Assembly (NCBI GenBank): GCA_037833965.1
Contig: AP031354.1
Location: forward strand, 5,496,001-5,560,000
Direction: 5' to 3'
DNA from: Marchantia polymorpha subsp. ruderalis
Taxonomy: Eukaryota > Streptophyta > Marchantiopsida > Marchantiales > Marchantiaceae
Length of the DNA: 64,000 bases
Shown here: piece by piece, positions 24,311 to 35,870 of the stretch
Numbering within the stretch: the stretch's first letter is position 1
How the letters are laid out: every line of letters begins with the position of its first letter
Position numbers and translations under genes: made by a program
Notes under the pieces: model-generated
Told to the model about the DNA's origin: nothing
The model's database searches: none
What the model saw: only the letters and a program-made list of their open reading frames with translations

Positions 24311-27300
24311 ACTAGTGTTCAGGAAATAGTGATATTTGTAGCATTTCGTCGTTTACGTATTGATGCAGTGAATTTTGATGCAGTAGCAACAGATGTCGAG
24401 CGATTCAGAATAAAAGGTATTTTTCAATGCTGGAAATGAGTATCGAGTTCCGGTCATTAACAGTCCTACATCCTCAATCACATGTTTCTCGGTCACGGCT
24501 TCACTTTGAATGAATTTGGCGAATGTCTGTCATAGACTCTTAGAATAACCGATCGAGAGTACGATATTAGTGTCCATGGAGTAAATATGAATTGTGGTAA
24601 CACGCACATGGTTCACAGATGGCAATCATGGAGTAGAACACAATGCACGTGCATGCAAAAATGGCTGGATGTATACGGCACAGCCTTAAAAGTAATGAAC
24701 GTGAGCGTTAAAGGAGTAAATGAGAAGAGTTCACAGGTAATGAGGATTGTTCCACTCACAGCGTTGCCATAATGCACCTGCGATTGCAACCAAAGGCTTG
24801 TAAAAATCCAGAGAGGGAAAACTCCGTGCTTATGACATGTGTCCTTGTAGGACCTTCAATAATTCTCGAGAGTATAAGCGTGTTATTGTCCAGACACATC
24901 TACTTGGCAGAACAAGTGAGTATTCCAAGACATCACCGTTCAGTAAAGGCCTTAAAATTTCGAAAGCTGGCTCATTAGCGAATTTTCCTCGTTCAGCGGT
25001 GGCTCGAGTATGCGAGAAGTCTGAAATAGCCTCGGCTAATATTGCGCTTGTATCCATACCTTCCTACAGAATACACAAATATGATAACAGTGGAGTATGA
25101 ATTTGTGAGCTCAACATCAGGAGAGGACAGTCAAACGAGTATTCGACTTATGACGAATGTGAGGTCATGGGCACGAAGTGAATGATGCCGAGTAATTGCT
25201 AGTAAGATGATCTGGCCCAGCTAAGAGTATCAAGTACAGTCGGAAGCGTGTGCTGTCGTTGGCACAGTTCATGTGAACAGCAGCAGATAAAAATCAATCA
25301 TCTGCAGATGCTGCTGCTGAATTCTCTCGTGGACGGACAAACATGGACTCGACGCTCATCACTATCTCCTCAATCTTTGGCCCCGCAAGCGCAGGCTTCG
25401 AGTTCGCGCTATTACCACTGGTGACAAAGCTAGAACAAGTGCAAGAAGAGTGCATAGGTTGCAACAGGAGGGGCTAAACTAGATACATTATTCTCAAGGC
25501 CCACAACAAGAGCACCTGAATGAATACAGTGCATGATAGTCGGACTGTAGTAATGCCTCCAGCGATGCTAGTCATGCTCACCTCAGGTCGACCGTGGTCA
25601 AGTCAATCAGTCGAGCTGAAGTCCAAGGATGATAACCCCTGTATCATGACGGAATCGAGAATTACATGACGGACATCACGAGAATTATGCTACTGTCTCG
25701 AAGGTCGATTTGCCCACATGCATCGTGCTCCATGCGGGTGGGAAAGACTTGATATTGGTAGATTGTCAAAAAAGTTACAAGGTAAAATTGTGATTCACAG
25801 TAGCCTAAACGAATAACTGGTGACCGTGTGATTTTTCATCGACACAATTGAGGAAAATTGTTTCGTGTGTACACTAAACTTGACGTAGACTTGACTCGTT
25901 CGGTTCGTTTGTTGAAACGATGAGATGAGAGAAACGCTTTCTTTAGTAATGGGAGAGTTTTTCATGGCAAGAGTTCTGATACCTGCGAGCACAGCAGCAA
26001 GGATGTAGAAATCTATGGACTAGCCCAGACGGTAGTTGAGATCAGGAGACAAGGTGAACAAAATTTTCATCAAATTTTATGTAGGAGAGCGAAGGAATTG
26101 GCATGCGCATGCACAAGCGGCATACAAGATTGCTCTGGCCCCATGATCAGAGAGAGTGCAGAGCTGAGAACTCAGAGACTCAGAGACTGACGAAGCTGTT
26201 TACATTGTCATCGGTTTCTGAGGCCACTCACTAACTGACTCACTGACTTACAGACAGACAACTCTGATTACAGAGTTGCTCTTTAAGCTTAAGCAAGCAA
26301 ACAATACTGTACGTGCGAAACCGATCTCGATCCGGCACCAGTACTAGATGAAAATCGATCCGAAACCGACCGACCGACCGATCGATGAAAATCTTCAGCT
26401 ATCTAGGCTATGAGTTGATTATGTTACGATTTCAATGCACATTTATGGTCATATACAACTGTTCCCGAGAGGAAACACTCTCTGTGCGTGCTTTTCACAG
26501 ATATATGCGTCGTGGGCTTTGTTGTTGCATATAGCCCTATTGTAACAAGTCAATCCAAAAAAGGAATGTGATTTTGACTACCGCTGCACTTCCGAAGATC
26601 CCTAGAGACAAACCTCGACAATGCTCTCGAGAAACTCATGGTGCATCATGTCGGTGACGGTTCTACTTATACAAAACCAGGCCCCCCCTGCATTCACCGC
26701 GCACCTCCTCAGAGTTCATGTGATGAACTTGTCGACGACTCCAGTCAATCACTGCCTCACCGATCGAGGCCGGTGTCCAAAGGGTGGGCTTGATATCGAC
26801 AATGCTGTTAACGTTCAATTCACGATAATACCTGCTACTGCTACTACCACCACTACTACAAATACTACTACTCATGCCGAAGACAGCCATGAGAGCTCTT
26901 TCGACTGAATGTAGGGAACAAACTGATTCTTTGTGCAATTATCCAGAGCGGAAATTTTTCAGCTATTTCTGTGCTCGTTAAGAATTGAAAGCCAGAGGAA
27001 GATGGACAACTCTAGGGCTGCACCTCGCCCACCACCCCTTCCTCGGCCACGTAGGTTTGGATCACAGTTCTCTATCGAGGGCAAGCAAGACCCAGTGCCG
27101 ATAGTAGGAGCTGCGAGGGTGCAGCATCCATTACATTACCGAAGCTCTTCAGGTTCAGCAGGCACGCCACAATGCCTGCACGAGAATGGACTACAAACGG
27201 CTAGATCAGAAATGCAGAGTAAGAGCTGCTTTAGCACACTGCAAGTCTGTAGAATAGTAATCTACAATAGGAGACCCGGAAGGTAGGATCCAGATCTGAG

Positions 27301-27477
27301 TAGGAGCTTTCTGATCAAAAATATATCATGAGCACGTGTTGTTTGATGGGCGTGCTCCAGCGACTCGAGCACTTGTTGTTGTAGTTGTTGTTGTTGGAGT
27401 TGTTGGTTGGCTGAGATTATGGAAGGACCACTACGTCAGTGAAGAGCTAGCTCTCATGTGCGGTCTTTAGGCAGGAC
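24311..27477. other. Intergenic, no gene recognised
   Basis: Short frames only. A 117-aa plus frame (26933-27286) contains a proline/arginine-rich stretch starting at a Met near 27002 (MDNSRAAPRPPPLPRPRR). It may be an exon but has no recognised domain. CCGA repeats occur at 26365-26385, a (CTA)n-like run at 26836-26872 and a GTT-rich run at 27365-27405. Confidence 0.35.
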
Positions 27478-27936
27478 CTACTGCTTGGCATGAGGATCGT
27501 CGAAGTTAGATCTTCTCATGGACATGATTCTAATGGACAGACTCCTCAAATGATCGAATCGTTGGAGGATTTTGTCGAATCCATCGATCACATTTTGCAT
27601 GCCGTTGCCGATCTTATTCGGGAACCCTGTGAGCCGTGGAAAGCAACAGGACAGACAGCCACCGGACATGCGATCCAACCTGTTCTCCTCCATGTCCAGC
27701 TGTTGGCTCAGCACACTCATCTGGTCCAGCAAGGTGGTATCGGCATTTTCGAACACCATCCCAGATCTGGTCAGTATGGACACCAGGCTCGCGTGCTTTT
27801 GACGCAGATCCGTCACCTGGCCCGGAAACTTCTCCCACGCCGACGACATCTTGTACCAATTCTCTCCGTGAGTCTTGACACTCTGAGCCGCCGCTATGAT
27901 TGACGTCCCCATGGCTGCCACTTCCGACAGAGCCAT
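27478..27936 (-). CDS. Hypothetical 152-aa helical protein
   Basis: I do not recognise the family. The frame from the chosen Met (27936) starts MALSEVAAMGTSIIAAAQS and ends DDPHAKQ. It has a mildly hydrophobic N-terminal helix, a middle rich in amphipathic heptad-like segments (TDLRQKHASLVSIL; LLDQMSVLSQQLDMEENRLDRM), a Cys pair CLSCC, and IDGFDKILQRFDHL. The pattern suggests a helical bundle; resemblance to N-terminal helical domains of plant immune receptors is speculation. The frame stays open upstream to 28116, but that part is Leu-rich low complexity. A good acceptor (CTTCTTTCAG on this strand, ending just 5' of GCGGGAAGC) precedes the Met, so the upstream part is probably intron and the true exon starts about 20 bases before the ATG. 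Confidence 0.45.
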   Translation of the reverse strand: MALSEVAAMGTSIIAAAQSVKTHGENWYKMSSAWEKFPGQVTDLRQKHASLVSILTRSGMVFENADTTLLDQMSVLSQQLDMEENRLDRMSGGCLSCCFPRLTGFPNKIGNGMQNVIDGFDKILQRFDHLRSLSIRIMSMRRSNFDDPHAKQ

Positions 27937-28473
27937 TGTTACAGATGAGCTTCCCGCCTGAAAGAAGAGCGTGTGCTTGTTCGGTTGCGGCAGTAGCTGC
28001 AGCAGCAGCAGTAGTAGCAATCGAGGAAGATGAAGCAGAGATAACTGAACCTCGAGCTCATGCACCCATTTACGAGTGAGCTCGAGGTCAAGGGAACAAA
28101 GCTGCTCACACAACACCGCTCCGGCGCATGACTTCAGTATCAGAGTTCAACTTCTGCAGGTTCAAAACGTAGCATTGCTCGAGGACGAGAACATGTTCTT
28201 GAGCACCATACTATCGATAGATACTTCAGCGGACAGCAGAAATAACTCCCGAGCTCTTGATGCTCCCTGTGTGACTTGACTCACATACAGAGAACTGAAG
28301 ACATGACAAACGGAAGTGAGAACTTAAAAGCTCCACCCGGATCCATCTACTGACGAAGAGTACTGCTAGTTGAGCTCAAACAGGCCTAAATTCTGTTCCG
28401 AAATATATGGAGAGCACGAACCCGCTGTAACAGTTGAAAGTGCCTTTTGCTGCTCGCCAAACGTGTGCTCAGT

Positions 28474-28510
28474 CTCTCTCTCCCTCCCTCCCTCCCTCCC
28501 TCCTTCCCCT
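28474..28510. repeat. (TCTC)/(TCCC)n low-complexity run
   Basis: A CT dinucleotide run passes into six TCCC tetramers. It is a simple repeat with no gene beside it. Confidence 0.9.
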
Positions 28511-30922
28511 AGAGGTTCGACGGCTGAAAAGTAGATCCTTCAGCTAATTTTGCTGGTGCGCATGCGGGAAGAGTCAGAAATTGTTTGACGTGTTTCAACC
28601 ATCATGCGCTCCCATGATCTTCACTTCGGTCAAAATAATACTAATCGATTATGCAATTTCAAAGACCGAGGAAATATTCAAATCTTCTGTCCGCGTGCGA
28701 ATTGCACCTCTCTTCATTCTTGCAACTATTAGACGTCCTTTTCTTAAAAAAGGTGCACCAAATTCACAGCCACGGCAAGGGGCCTAACCAGCTGGCGAGA
28801 GTAATCCGAGCTATTCAATGCCAGCTATGGCCCGCCCGGTTCATCATGCCACTAAATCAGAGCAAAGCCAGGCCTTATGGTCCGGTTCACCAGTATCCTG
28901 CCACAGTCTCTATGGGCATTACATTCTTTAACTTAGCCATAGGCCGAGAATTGAGCTCAAGGACACGGACAAGATTTTCTGGTTTTTCTCCCTGTCCTGC
29001 TCATCCTGGAAACTGAAAATTGAAACGAGGTGCTTCTCGGCCGTTGGCGATCTGAAAATATCAAGGGGTACTCCTGCAGCTCTTGGTTCTCGAGCCTGAG
29101 TTGTCACAAGGTGCACGTGGGAGATTCCGAATTGACGCCAAGTTATCAGACCTTGAGCCTCTGGTTCACTCACCTCACCTCAGCCCAGCCCGAGCTAGGG
29201 GCTGGAAGTGGTTCGAGTTCCCCACGACGTCGTGGAGCATGCAGATTACCACTCTGGAGGGTGCTTGTGCGGACATGGATCCTGAAGGCGAGGCATGTGG
29301 TGCCTCGAGGAAGTGCTGCAGTGAACGTATTTCAGGCCGTCCCTGCCTCTGAGGCGGAAGACCCGGCCCGCCTCTCGAACAGAGGTTCTAGGCTTACGGT
29401 GGACGGCAATGGTCAGACCTGAGTTGGACCTGGTGTCACGGTGGCATCATCGGAGCAGAAACAAGGCTCCCTGCTCTGTTTCTCTTGCCATGATTTCGGC
29501 CATGACACTGCCTTAAGAAATTATCTGCAGTTGCTTGCTCGGCCCGTGGGAGCTGGTGCTGATCCTGCCGCATCTTCCTCACTCGTCACGAACACCTCCA
29601 TTCCGGTTCCCAGCTCCCAGTTCCTCATTCCGATGCATGGATTAACGTCCCGAATGGTTTAGACACCCATTGCTGCCCAGCTTCAGAATTCGGATCTATT
29701 CAGTTGCTCCAGTACCCCTCACTCTGTCAAGTGCTCCCTAAACCTTCCTTCCCTGCATCCCAGGGAGCGCAGCAGAGGTTGCAATTTCGGTGTCATCCAT
29801 GTTCAAAGCCGCCCCTGCGGCCCGACTCTGAACTCATCTTCAGGAATATGCATGGATGCATGGATGGCTGTGCGGGGAACATGGATCGAAGATCAGGGAT
29901 GTTGATCCCGGGATGCAACATGCGAGTGTGATTTATTCTTCCTTAAGTGTGAATCCAACGCGGCTTCGTTGCGAATCTAATCCAGAGAGAGAAGAGGACG
30001 TGACTGGATATTGGGACCGCGGCTTGCGAGCCTTGTGGAGAAGAGCTGAATGGAATACCGTAAGATTCTGTAGGAGCACTTTGGTTCGACGATGAGCTCG
30101 AGCATGAAGTTGGGTGCCCCACCCCACCTCCCCCACTGCAAGCTGGCGTGGTTCGTACTGATGGGCTTAAGGAAGCGCCAGTACTGATACTGGAAACTCG
30201 GTTTCATGAGGGGGCTCGTTTCGTTTGCCTCCTGGCTGAGCCAAGGGCTACAGCCGTCAAGATGGATTGTGGATAAAGAGCATAGTCAATAGACTCCTGA
30301 TGCGCTGTGGTATCGTGCAACGAACTGGGGTGGGGAGTAGAAGCATTTTATATTGGTCAAACGCACATGCATCAGACAAGTTGCTTCTAGCCCGTGATCC
30401 GGCTCTTGAGTGTGGCATATTCATTGTCTAAGATCAGGGGGGAACTTGATCATCTGATGATCTGTGTTCATAACCGTCCAAGTTGACTTGAGGCTGCTGA
30501 AAGTGCAGTTCCACCACCAAAGCTCAGGAGAGCAATTCTGATCGCTACCACCTCTTCAGCTTGGATGCATACGAGAGTAATCTCTTTCTATCTTTCTTTC
30601 AATACATAGTGGTACATTTCAGATCAAAGAGATCAGACTCCAGTAGTACAATCGGCTGCTATAAACAAAGCAAACTATTCATTCAGATGTATTGAGCATT
30701 GCTTTCGGGAGCTGAAATTTTACAAGGGCATGAACGAGTTTTATGGCATGACAGATTTGCTACAATTCCTCATGCACTTGAAGTAAATTGATCATGATGA
30801 TAGTAACCTTTGTGCTGCGTCAGCTATAATCTATTAAGCTGTTCTCAATCCTTCTATCTCCGACTGTAACTGCTCTATTCTTTCTGTTCTGATGCTTCTA
30901 TATTTTGCTGAATTTCTCTGGG

Positions 30923-30956
30923 TTTAGAAGACATATACAGAGATATGTCTTCTAAA
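30923..30956. repeat. Perfect 14-bp inverted repeat, 6-nt loop
   Basis: Arm TTTAGAAGACATAT (30923-30936), loop ACAGAG, exact complement 30943-30956. A third partial copy of the arm word (GTCTTCTAA) follows at about 30959. Confidence 0.9.
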
Positions 30957-31402
30957 CTGTCTTCTAAGCTAAAAGATTGACATCATTAGAAATTTTGTTT
31001 GAGATTTCCTGGTGCTGAGAACCTGACGATGACTCTTTCTTACGCTCCCCGACTAGTGCATTCAGCACAGATAGATCGCCTGATCAATGTTCGACGTCAC
31101 AAATAAAAGTACGTTCTTGTTCTTCAAAGCAGTAGTCTCAAACGGGTTCTACCAGTGTTTTTAACAGCGATGAATCTAACTTGACTGGATAGAGTAAATA
31201 TGGTTTTTCTAGCATCCATGATAAATTATCGAAAGCTTGAGATATACTAAATGAAAGTGAACCATTCAATCTTCTACAGAAAAACCTTCAGCAGTCGTAA
31301 AATCTAAAAACTAATTCTCGAATTAAGATAAATTGGACTCCAGTACGTCCAATCTTGATCTTGTCTAAAACCACTCCACTTCAGGACTGCTCTCCGATTA
31401 AT

Positions 31403-31442
31403 TTACAGAATGATATGAGAAGCTCCTTGAATCATTCTGTAA
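31403..31442. repeat. 12-bp inverted repeat with extended imperfect stem
   Basis: TTACAGAATGAT (31403-31414) is complemented at 31431-31442. Further out, CTCTCCGAT and ATCAGAG continue an imperfect stem. The loop is 16 nt. Confidence 0.8.
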
Positions 31443-33084
31443 GGACGATCAGAGTATATGTATGTAGTTATAATGTGAACCGAGTAGAGTAGTGGAAACT
31501 CTGGACTTCAGGTCCAACCTCCTGCTTCTGCACTAATGTAGCATTCATGATCACATAAGACGAGATATATTATCAATGTGAAGAGTCAGTTCTCAATCTT
31601 GCTGCCTAAACCACCCTTTCCCAGCATATGAAAGAAACAACCTTGTCAATGATGGACGATTTTAAAGCTCAGAGGCTGTCGTCGCTTATTTACTGTGTGA
31701 CTTTCTTGCGTTGCAAAGTACGTCCAGTATTGCTATCCTATGATCTGATATGTCTCTACATTACTTAGATCTAAACCGTCATGGAACTTCGTCACGGAAC
31801 GTAGTATATCAGAGAAGACAATGACGATCTGTTCTTGTTTAGCTTCTTTGTCCAGAGTAAGTCAATCAAGATCCTCAGCACTAGTTAAATGTGCACAGTT
31901 CATTTCACTAAAACAGTTGCAATGTCTTCAGTTTGAACATTTTAACTCCCTCTCCACCCACAAACCATTCGTCAGTCCTCCAATTATAAGATCTATGAGA
32001 TGTGTTTCCATGGTATGACAATCGTATATGTGATGGTCAAATCAGCAGAACAATTTAAGGCTGGAAAAATGGAGGCTTCATTCGTCTCGAAACTGACTCT
32101 CTTCCACGGGTTCGTCTACACCCTTACAGTACTGCTGAACAAATACGTAGTAGTCGCTCAATGTTACTACAACGACTAAAGTTGATGAGTGTCATGAATC
32201 CTGGAATTTTTGAACACAACGGAAAAAGAAAATTTCACCTCATATGGCCTTCTATTCCATCGTAGATACTGGGTCAAAATAACTGTTTTCTATCAGACAC
32301 TAGACATAATACATCATGTTTCTAATGCATCTCTCGGAAACTTATGATATTTGTAGCCCGATTTTGTCCGTAGATCAAAACAATATATTGCAAATAAACC
32401 ACTGGAAGTATACATATGTATAATATTATATTGGTGGGAACCATAGACCTATCTAGTCTTCAAAACTCAACAATACTAATCAGTCTAAACCTTTTGTATA
32501 TAGGAAGATACATATAGAACGCGCAAAAACATTATACATTGAAAGTTTAAACGGAGGACGAAGACAAAATTTTCCGGACACGAGTAGTTCTTGAAGTTGA
32601 AGAACAAGCACAAAACTTCTTTCCTTCAGTGTCCAATGACAGCTTGGGAGGTAAGAGTGCTGCCCATCTCCTTGCAAAGTCTAGGAACAATATTAACTAC
32701 TTATTGAAGAAGAATATGATGTATGCAGTAGTGCCGTTCATCCTTTTGCAAAGCTTAGGAAGAAAAGTCCTTCCTCTCCTTCCTCCTGTCGAAGGACAAC
32801 TTCAGAGTCAAGGTTCTTCCTCCCCTTCAAATGTAATATAGTAATAAGTCTTTGAAGTAGAAGAACCTTCTTGTCATCGATGACAAAACGTTCCTGAAGC
32901 CCTTGTTGGAACAGAACTAACTTGTTATTGGAGCAGGAGACCGACCTTGTTCCCTTTCTTGTGGAAGGAGGGCGTCAAGGTAAAGTAGTGCTCATATGCT
33001 TGCAAAGCTTACGGAAGCACCTTATTGAATTTCGTAGTAGATGACAGGATTTCCCGATTCCTCCCAGCCGATGTCGAAGTAAAG

Positions 33085-34212
33085 TTATGCATGTTGCCCA
33101 TCCCCTTCTTCTGAGCGGAGAGCATCAGATGACTGAGGCTGGTTTGCATGATCAGTGCTTGTTACTGCCAAAATTTTGTCAGCCTCCTTCCTCATCTTAC
33201 GTTCCAGAGAGGATGTCATGGCCAAATTCCAAGCACTTCGTTCTCGGCTGGAAATCCTGTTCCATCCCAAATGGGCTTCGACTTGCAGAACAACCATCAT
33301 GAAATGTATGTTCCCCCCCTTTTGAGTGCAAAGTGCTAGTACCAAAGAATTTTTGAGCCTGCCGGACATGCCAGTCTTTGCATGGAGATAAATAAGGTCC
33401 GTGGAATTCACTTGAATCATGGCTAGGATTCCTTTGGATTCAACTTTGGAGATGATTCTAGAAGACTCCAACTGTGTTTGTACGTACTGACTCAAATCCC
33501 CACGATGATCGTAAGGAACAATTGTCTCCCCAATCACCAAGGACGACTCTTCCAATGTTGCAAGCTGGTGCATTCTTTGAGGTGCATATCCTTCATCGTC
33601 ACTGATATAGGATGATGCCCATTTTATGTAGCAAAACGTTAGTCGCATTTTGTTAGTTCCATATATTTAAATGACATACCGTGGAATAACTTACATTCGG
33701 AACTGCTAAGATAATCACAGAAGTTAAAACTGCTTCTTCATCGAGGAGCATTGCATCCTACACAGGAGGATCTCTTCCTCTGTAGTCATGGGGATAGCAG
33801 ATCCATTGACCGTTAGGTTTTACGACGTGGAACTGCATACATACCTGACTGGATAGTCCCACAATTCTCTCTTCAGAATATTGTGAAAAGGAGAGAGCTC
33901 GGTGTCAATGATCTCGGAATCAGATCCAGCAAGAGAGTCCTGCTGGATTTCTTCAAGCTCCCCCATAACCTCGAAATTATCACGGGCTACTTGAGGAGTA
34001 GGACACACTTCATGTGTTCCAGGTGTGGAGTGCCGGTTGAAGGACAAAAACAAAAGATTGGAGCACAGCAAGAGGATGAGAGCGGCCACACTGATAAATA
34101 GAATGTAGTAAAATTCCCATGTCCTGGCAGCAGGTTTCCTCCCATAGTATTTCCCTCTGTGGGATCTTACTTTGCCCGAGCATTTATGAGGTGTAACGTC
34201 CACGATACTCAT
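33085..34212 (-). CDS. Predicted two-exon single-pass membrane protein, unknown family
   Basis: Exon 1 is 34212-33845 and exon 2 is 33601-33085. The donor (AGTCAG|GTATGT) ends in phase 2 and the acceptor (ATATCAG|TGACG) completes the codon. The join reads WDYPV-SDDEGYAPQ and gives about 294 aa. A basic N-terminus (KVRSHRGKYYGRKPAART) precedes one strong membrane segment (YYILFISVAALILLLCSNLLF, about residues 36-56) and an acidic stem. Positive-inside bias puts the N-terminus in the cytosol, so the rest would be lumenal or outside. I do not recognise the C-terminal part (IGETIVPYDHRGDLSQYV, then IISKVESKGILAMIQVNSTDLIYLHAK). A CAG directly before the first ATG suggests a 5'UTR intron or more upstream exons. 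The final 90 residues may be read-through of an unspliced intron. Confidence 0.45.
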
Positions 34213-34382
34213 CTGCAAAAGTCCATTTTAAAATCATACAAGACAATCTGACAGCAACTTTCGTCTCTGCACGACTAAATGGCAAGAAGGTAGAACGCGA
34301 CATGTGATCACTGCATAGAATGATCTCACCTTAACACTTCGACTTGATCAAAACTTCCCCAACGTGCTCTGCAGTGTAATTA

Positions 34383-34727
34383 GCAGCCCCGAGGAATGGG
34401 CACCGAGTAAAAATCTACTCTCTCTCTCTCTCTCTCTCTCTCTAGGAACTCTCACAAACACACCGACACCCTACGCTACCCTACACCTCCCCTTCTCTCT
34501 CTCCAAAGAAACTCTCACAAACTCAACCTCAAACACGAACTCTTCTACTCTGCTTACCAGTTTACCAAAGCTGTTCTCAAGAGTGAGTGAGATTCGATCT
34601 ATCCTCTCCTATCCTCTGTTCAGAAATTTATAAGAATGAGGATGAGGATTCTGTTCTGCAAACAGCAAGGCGACTATCTGTTCACTCGTCAGTCAGTCTA
34701 TGTGTTCTATGTCATATCACTAAAGGC

Positions 34728-34767
<40 letters not shown>

Positions 34768-35072
34768 AAAAAACTCTCACAAACTCTTCTCGGCCTACCA
34801 GCTTATCCAAAGCTGCCCTCACGAGTGAGATTCGATATATCCTCTCCTATCCTCTGTTCAGAAATTTATAAGAAGGAGGATGGGGATTCTGTTCGGCAAA
34901 CAGCAAGGCAACTATCTGTTCACTCGTCAGTCAGTCTATGTGTTCTATGTCATGTCACTAAAGGCCGCCCCGTGTGGATGTGAAAGTGTTTTTATCTGGA
35001 TTTGACAACTCTCAATCAAGTAGCGGACAGTGAAGGTACTTGAGTTTTACGTTTGTAGTAACCAACTTGGAC
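34383..35072 (+). repeat. Dispersed SSR-rich repeat, copy 1 (two internal units)
   Basis: Starts GCAGCCCCGAGGAATGGG and ends near ACCAACTTGGAC. The inverted copy at 41326-41761 is nearly identical over the shared parts. Two internal units, each opening with a CT microsatellite (34420-34443; 34733-34766) and closing with GGCCGCCCC, make this copy longer. The second unit differs from the first by scattered changes. It has no long TIR, no TG...CA ends and no coding frame of note, so its class is unknown. Confidence 0.8.
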
Positions 35073-35181
35073 ATTATTGAAGATTGAACACAAAGCTGCA
35101 AACAATAGCGTACTGACGCAGGATGTATTTCAGGAGATGGAAGTCTCCACGTGAATCCTAAGGACTGTAACCACTCCTTGA

Positions 35182-35870
35182 CATGCATCGGCCGTGTATG
35201 GCATTGAACACATGAGCATGCCAAAACACTAGGTACATACTTAATCCAGTGTATGTTAAATTTCAGATTCGAATGACGGACATTACGATTATTGAATCAA
35301 ATCATACTTATTATTCCCTGCATTTATGGGTGAGGTAAATGTCAAAGTCGGGGAGACTCATTGTCACTTCAACTACTCGGTAACATTCACGGTGTCCTTG
35401 ACAACTCATGAAGATGCTGGTGTACTCCAACAGCATTTTCAGAGGCAAAGTTATGAATATCAGAATTTGTTCGATCAAGTCGATGTTTGCTCTGCAAGCT
35501 AGATATGAAGCGGCTAGATATTGCTCATGCATCGGCCGTGTATGGCATTGAACACATGAGCATGCCAAAACACTAGGTACATACTTAATCCAGTGTATGT
35601 TAAATTTCAGATTCGAATGACGGACATTACGATTATTGAATCAAATCATACTTATTATTCCCTGCATTTATGGGTGAGGTAAATGTCAAAGTCGGGGAGA
35701 CTCATTGTCACTTCAACTACTCGGTAACATTCACGGTGTCCTTGACAACTCATGAAGATGCTGGTGTACTCCAACAGCATTTTCAGAGGCAAAGTTATGA
35801 ATATCAGAATTTGTTCGATCAAGTCGATGTTTGCTCTGCAAGCTAGATATGAAGCGGCTAGATATTGCTC
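35182..35870. repeat. Perfect 344-bp tandem duplication
   Basis: The block beginning CATGCATCGGCCGTG at 35182 repeats at 35526 with no difference that I can see, up to GATATTGCTC at 35870. Minus-strand frames in the two copies therefore share most of their text (from EQYLAASYLACRANID onward), but no family is recognised. Identity implies a very recent event, or an assembly artefact. Confidence 0.92.

Larger units (their letters stand above)
27937..33084. other. Long intergenic stretch, no gene recognised
   Basis: 28474-28510 is a TCTC/TCCC low-complexity run. 28.6-30.1 kb is moderately GC-rich with overlapping short frames and no domain. 30.3-32.6 kb is AT-rich and contains two hairpins (30923-30956; 31403-31442). 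32.6-33.1 kb contains diverged tandem copies of a segment with the words TTGCAAAG(C/T)TTA and GTGCTGCCCATC/GTGCTCATATG. Confidence 0.4.

Noticed and set aside
31478-31545. tRNA-like text (AGTGGAAACTCTGGACTTCAGG)
   Set aside because: An anticodon-like stem is present, but no acceptor stem or T-loop B box fits around it.
33695-33757. A 63-nt minus-strand candidate exon (DAMLLDEEAVLTSV...) with good splice sites, inside the intron of the membrane-protein gene
   Set aside because: Including it breaks the frame set by the flanking exons (phase 2 donor, phase 2 acceptor). It could be a cryptic or alternative exon, but is not supported.
34364-34983. Plus-strand frames of 89-115 aa with Ser-Leu repeats
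   Set aside because: They are translations of CT microsatellites inside the dispersed repeat.
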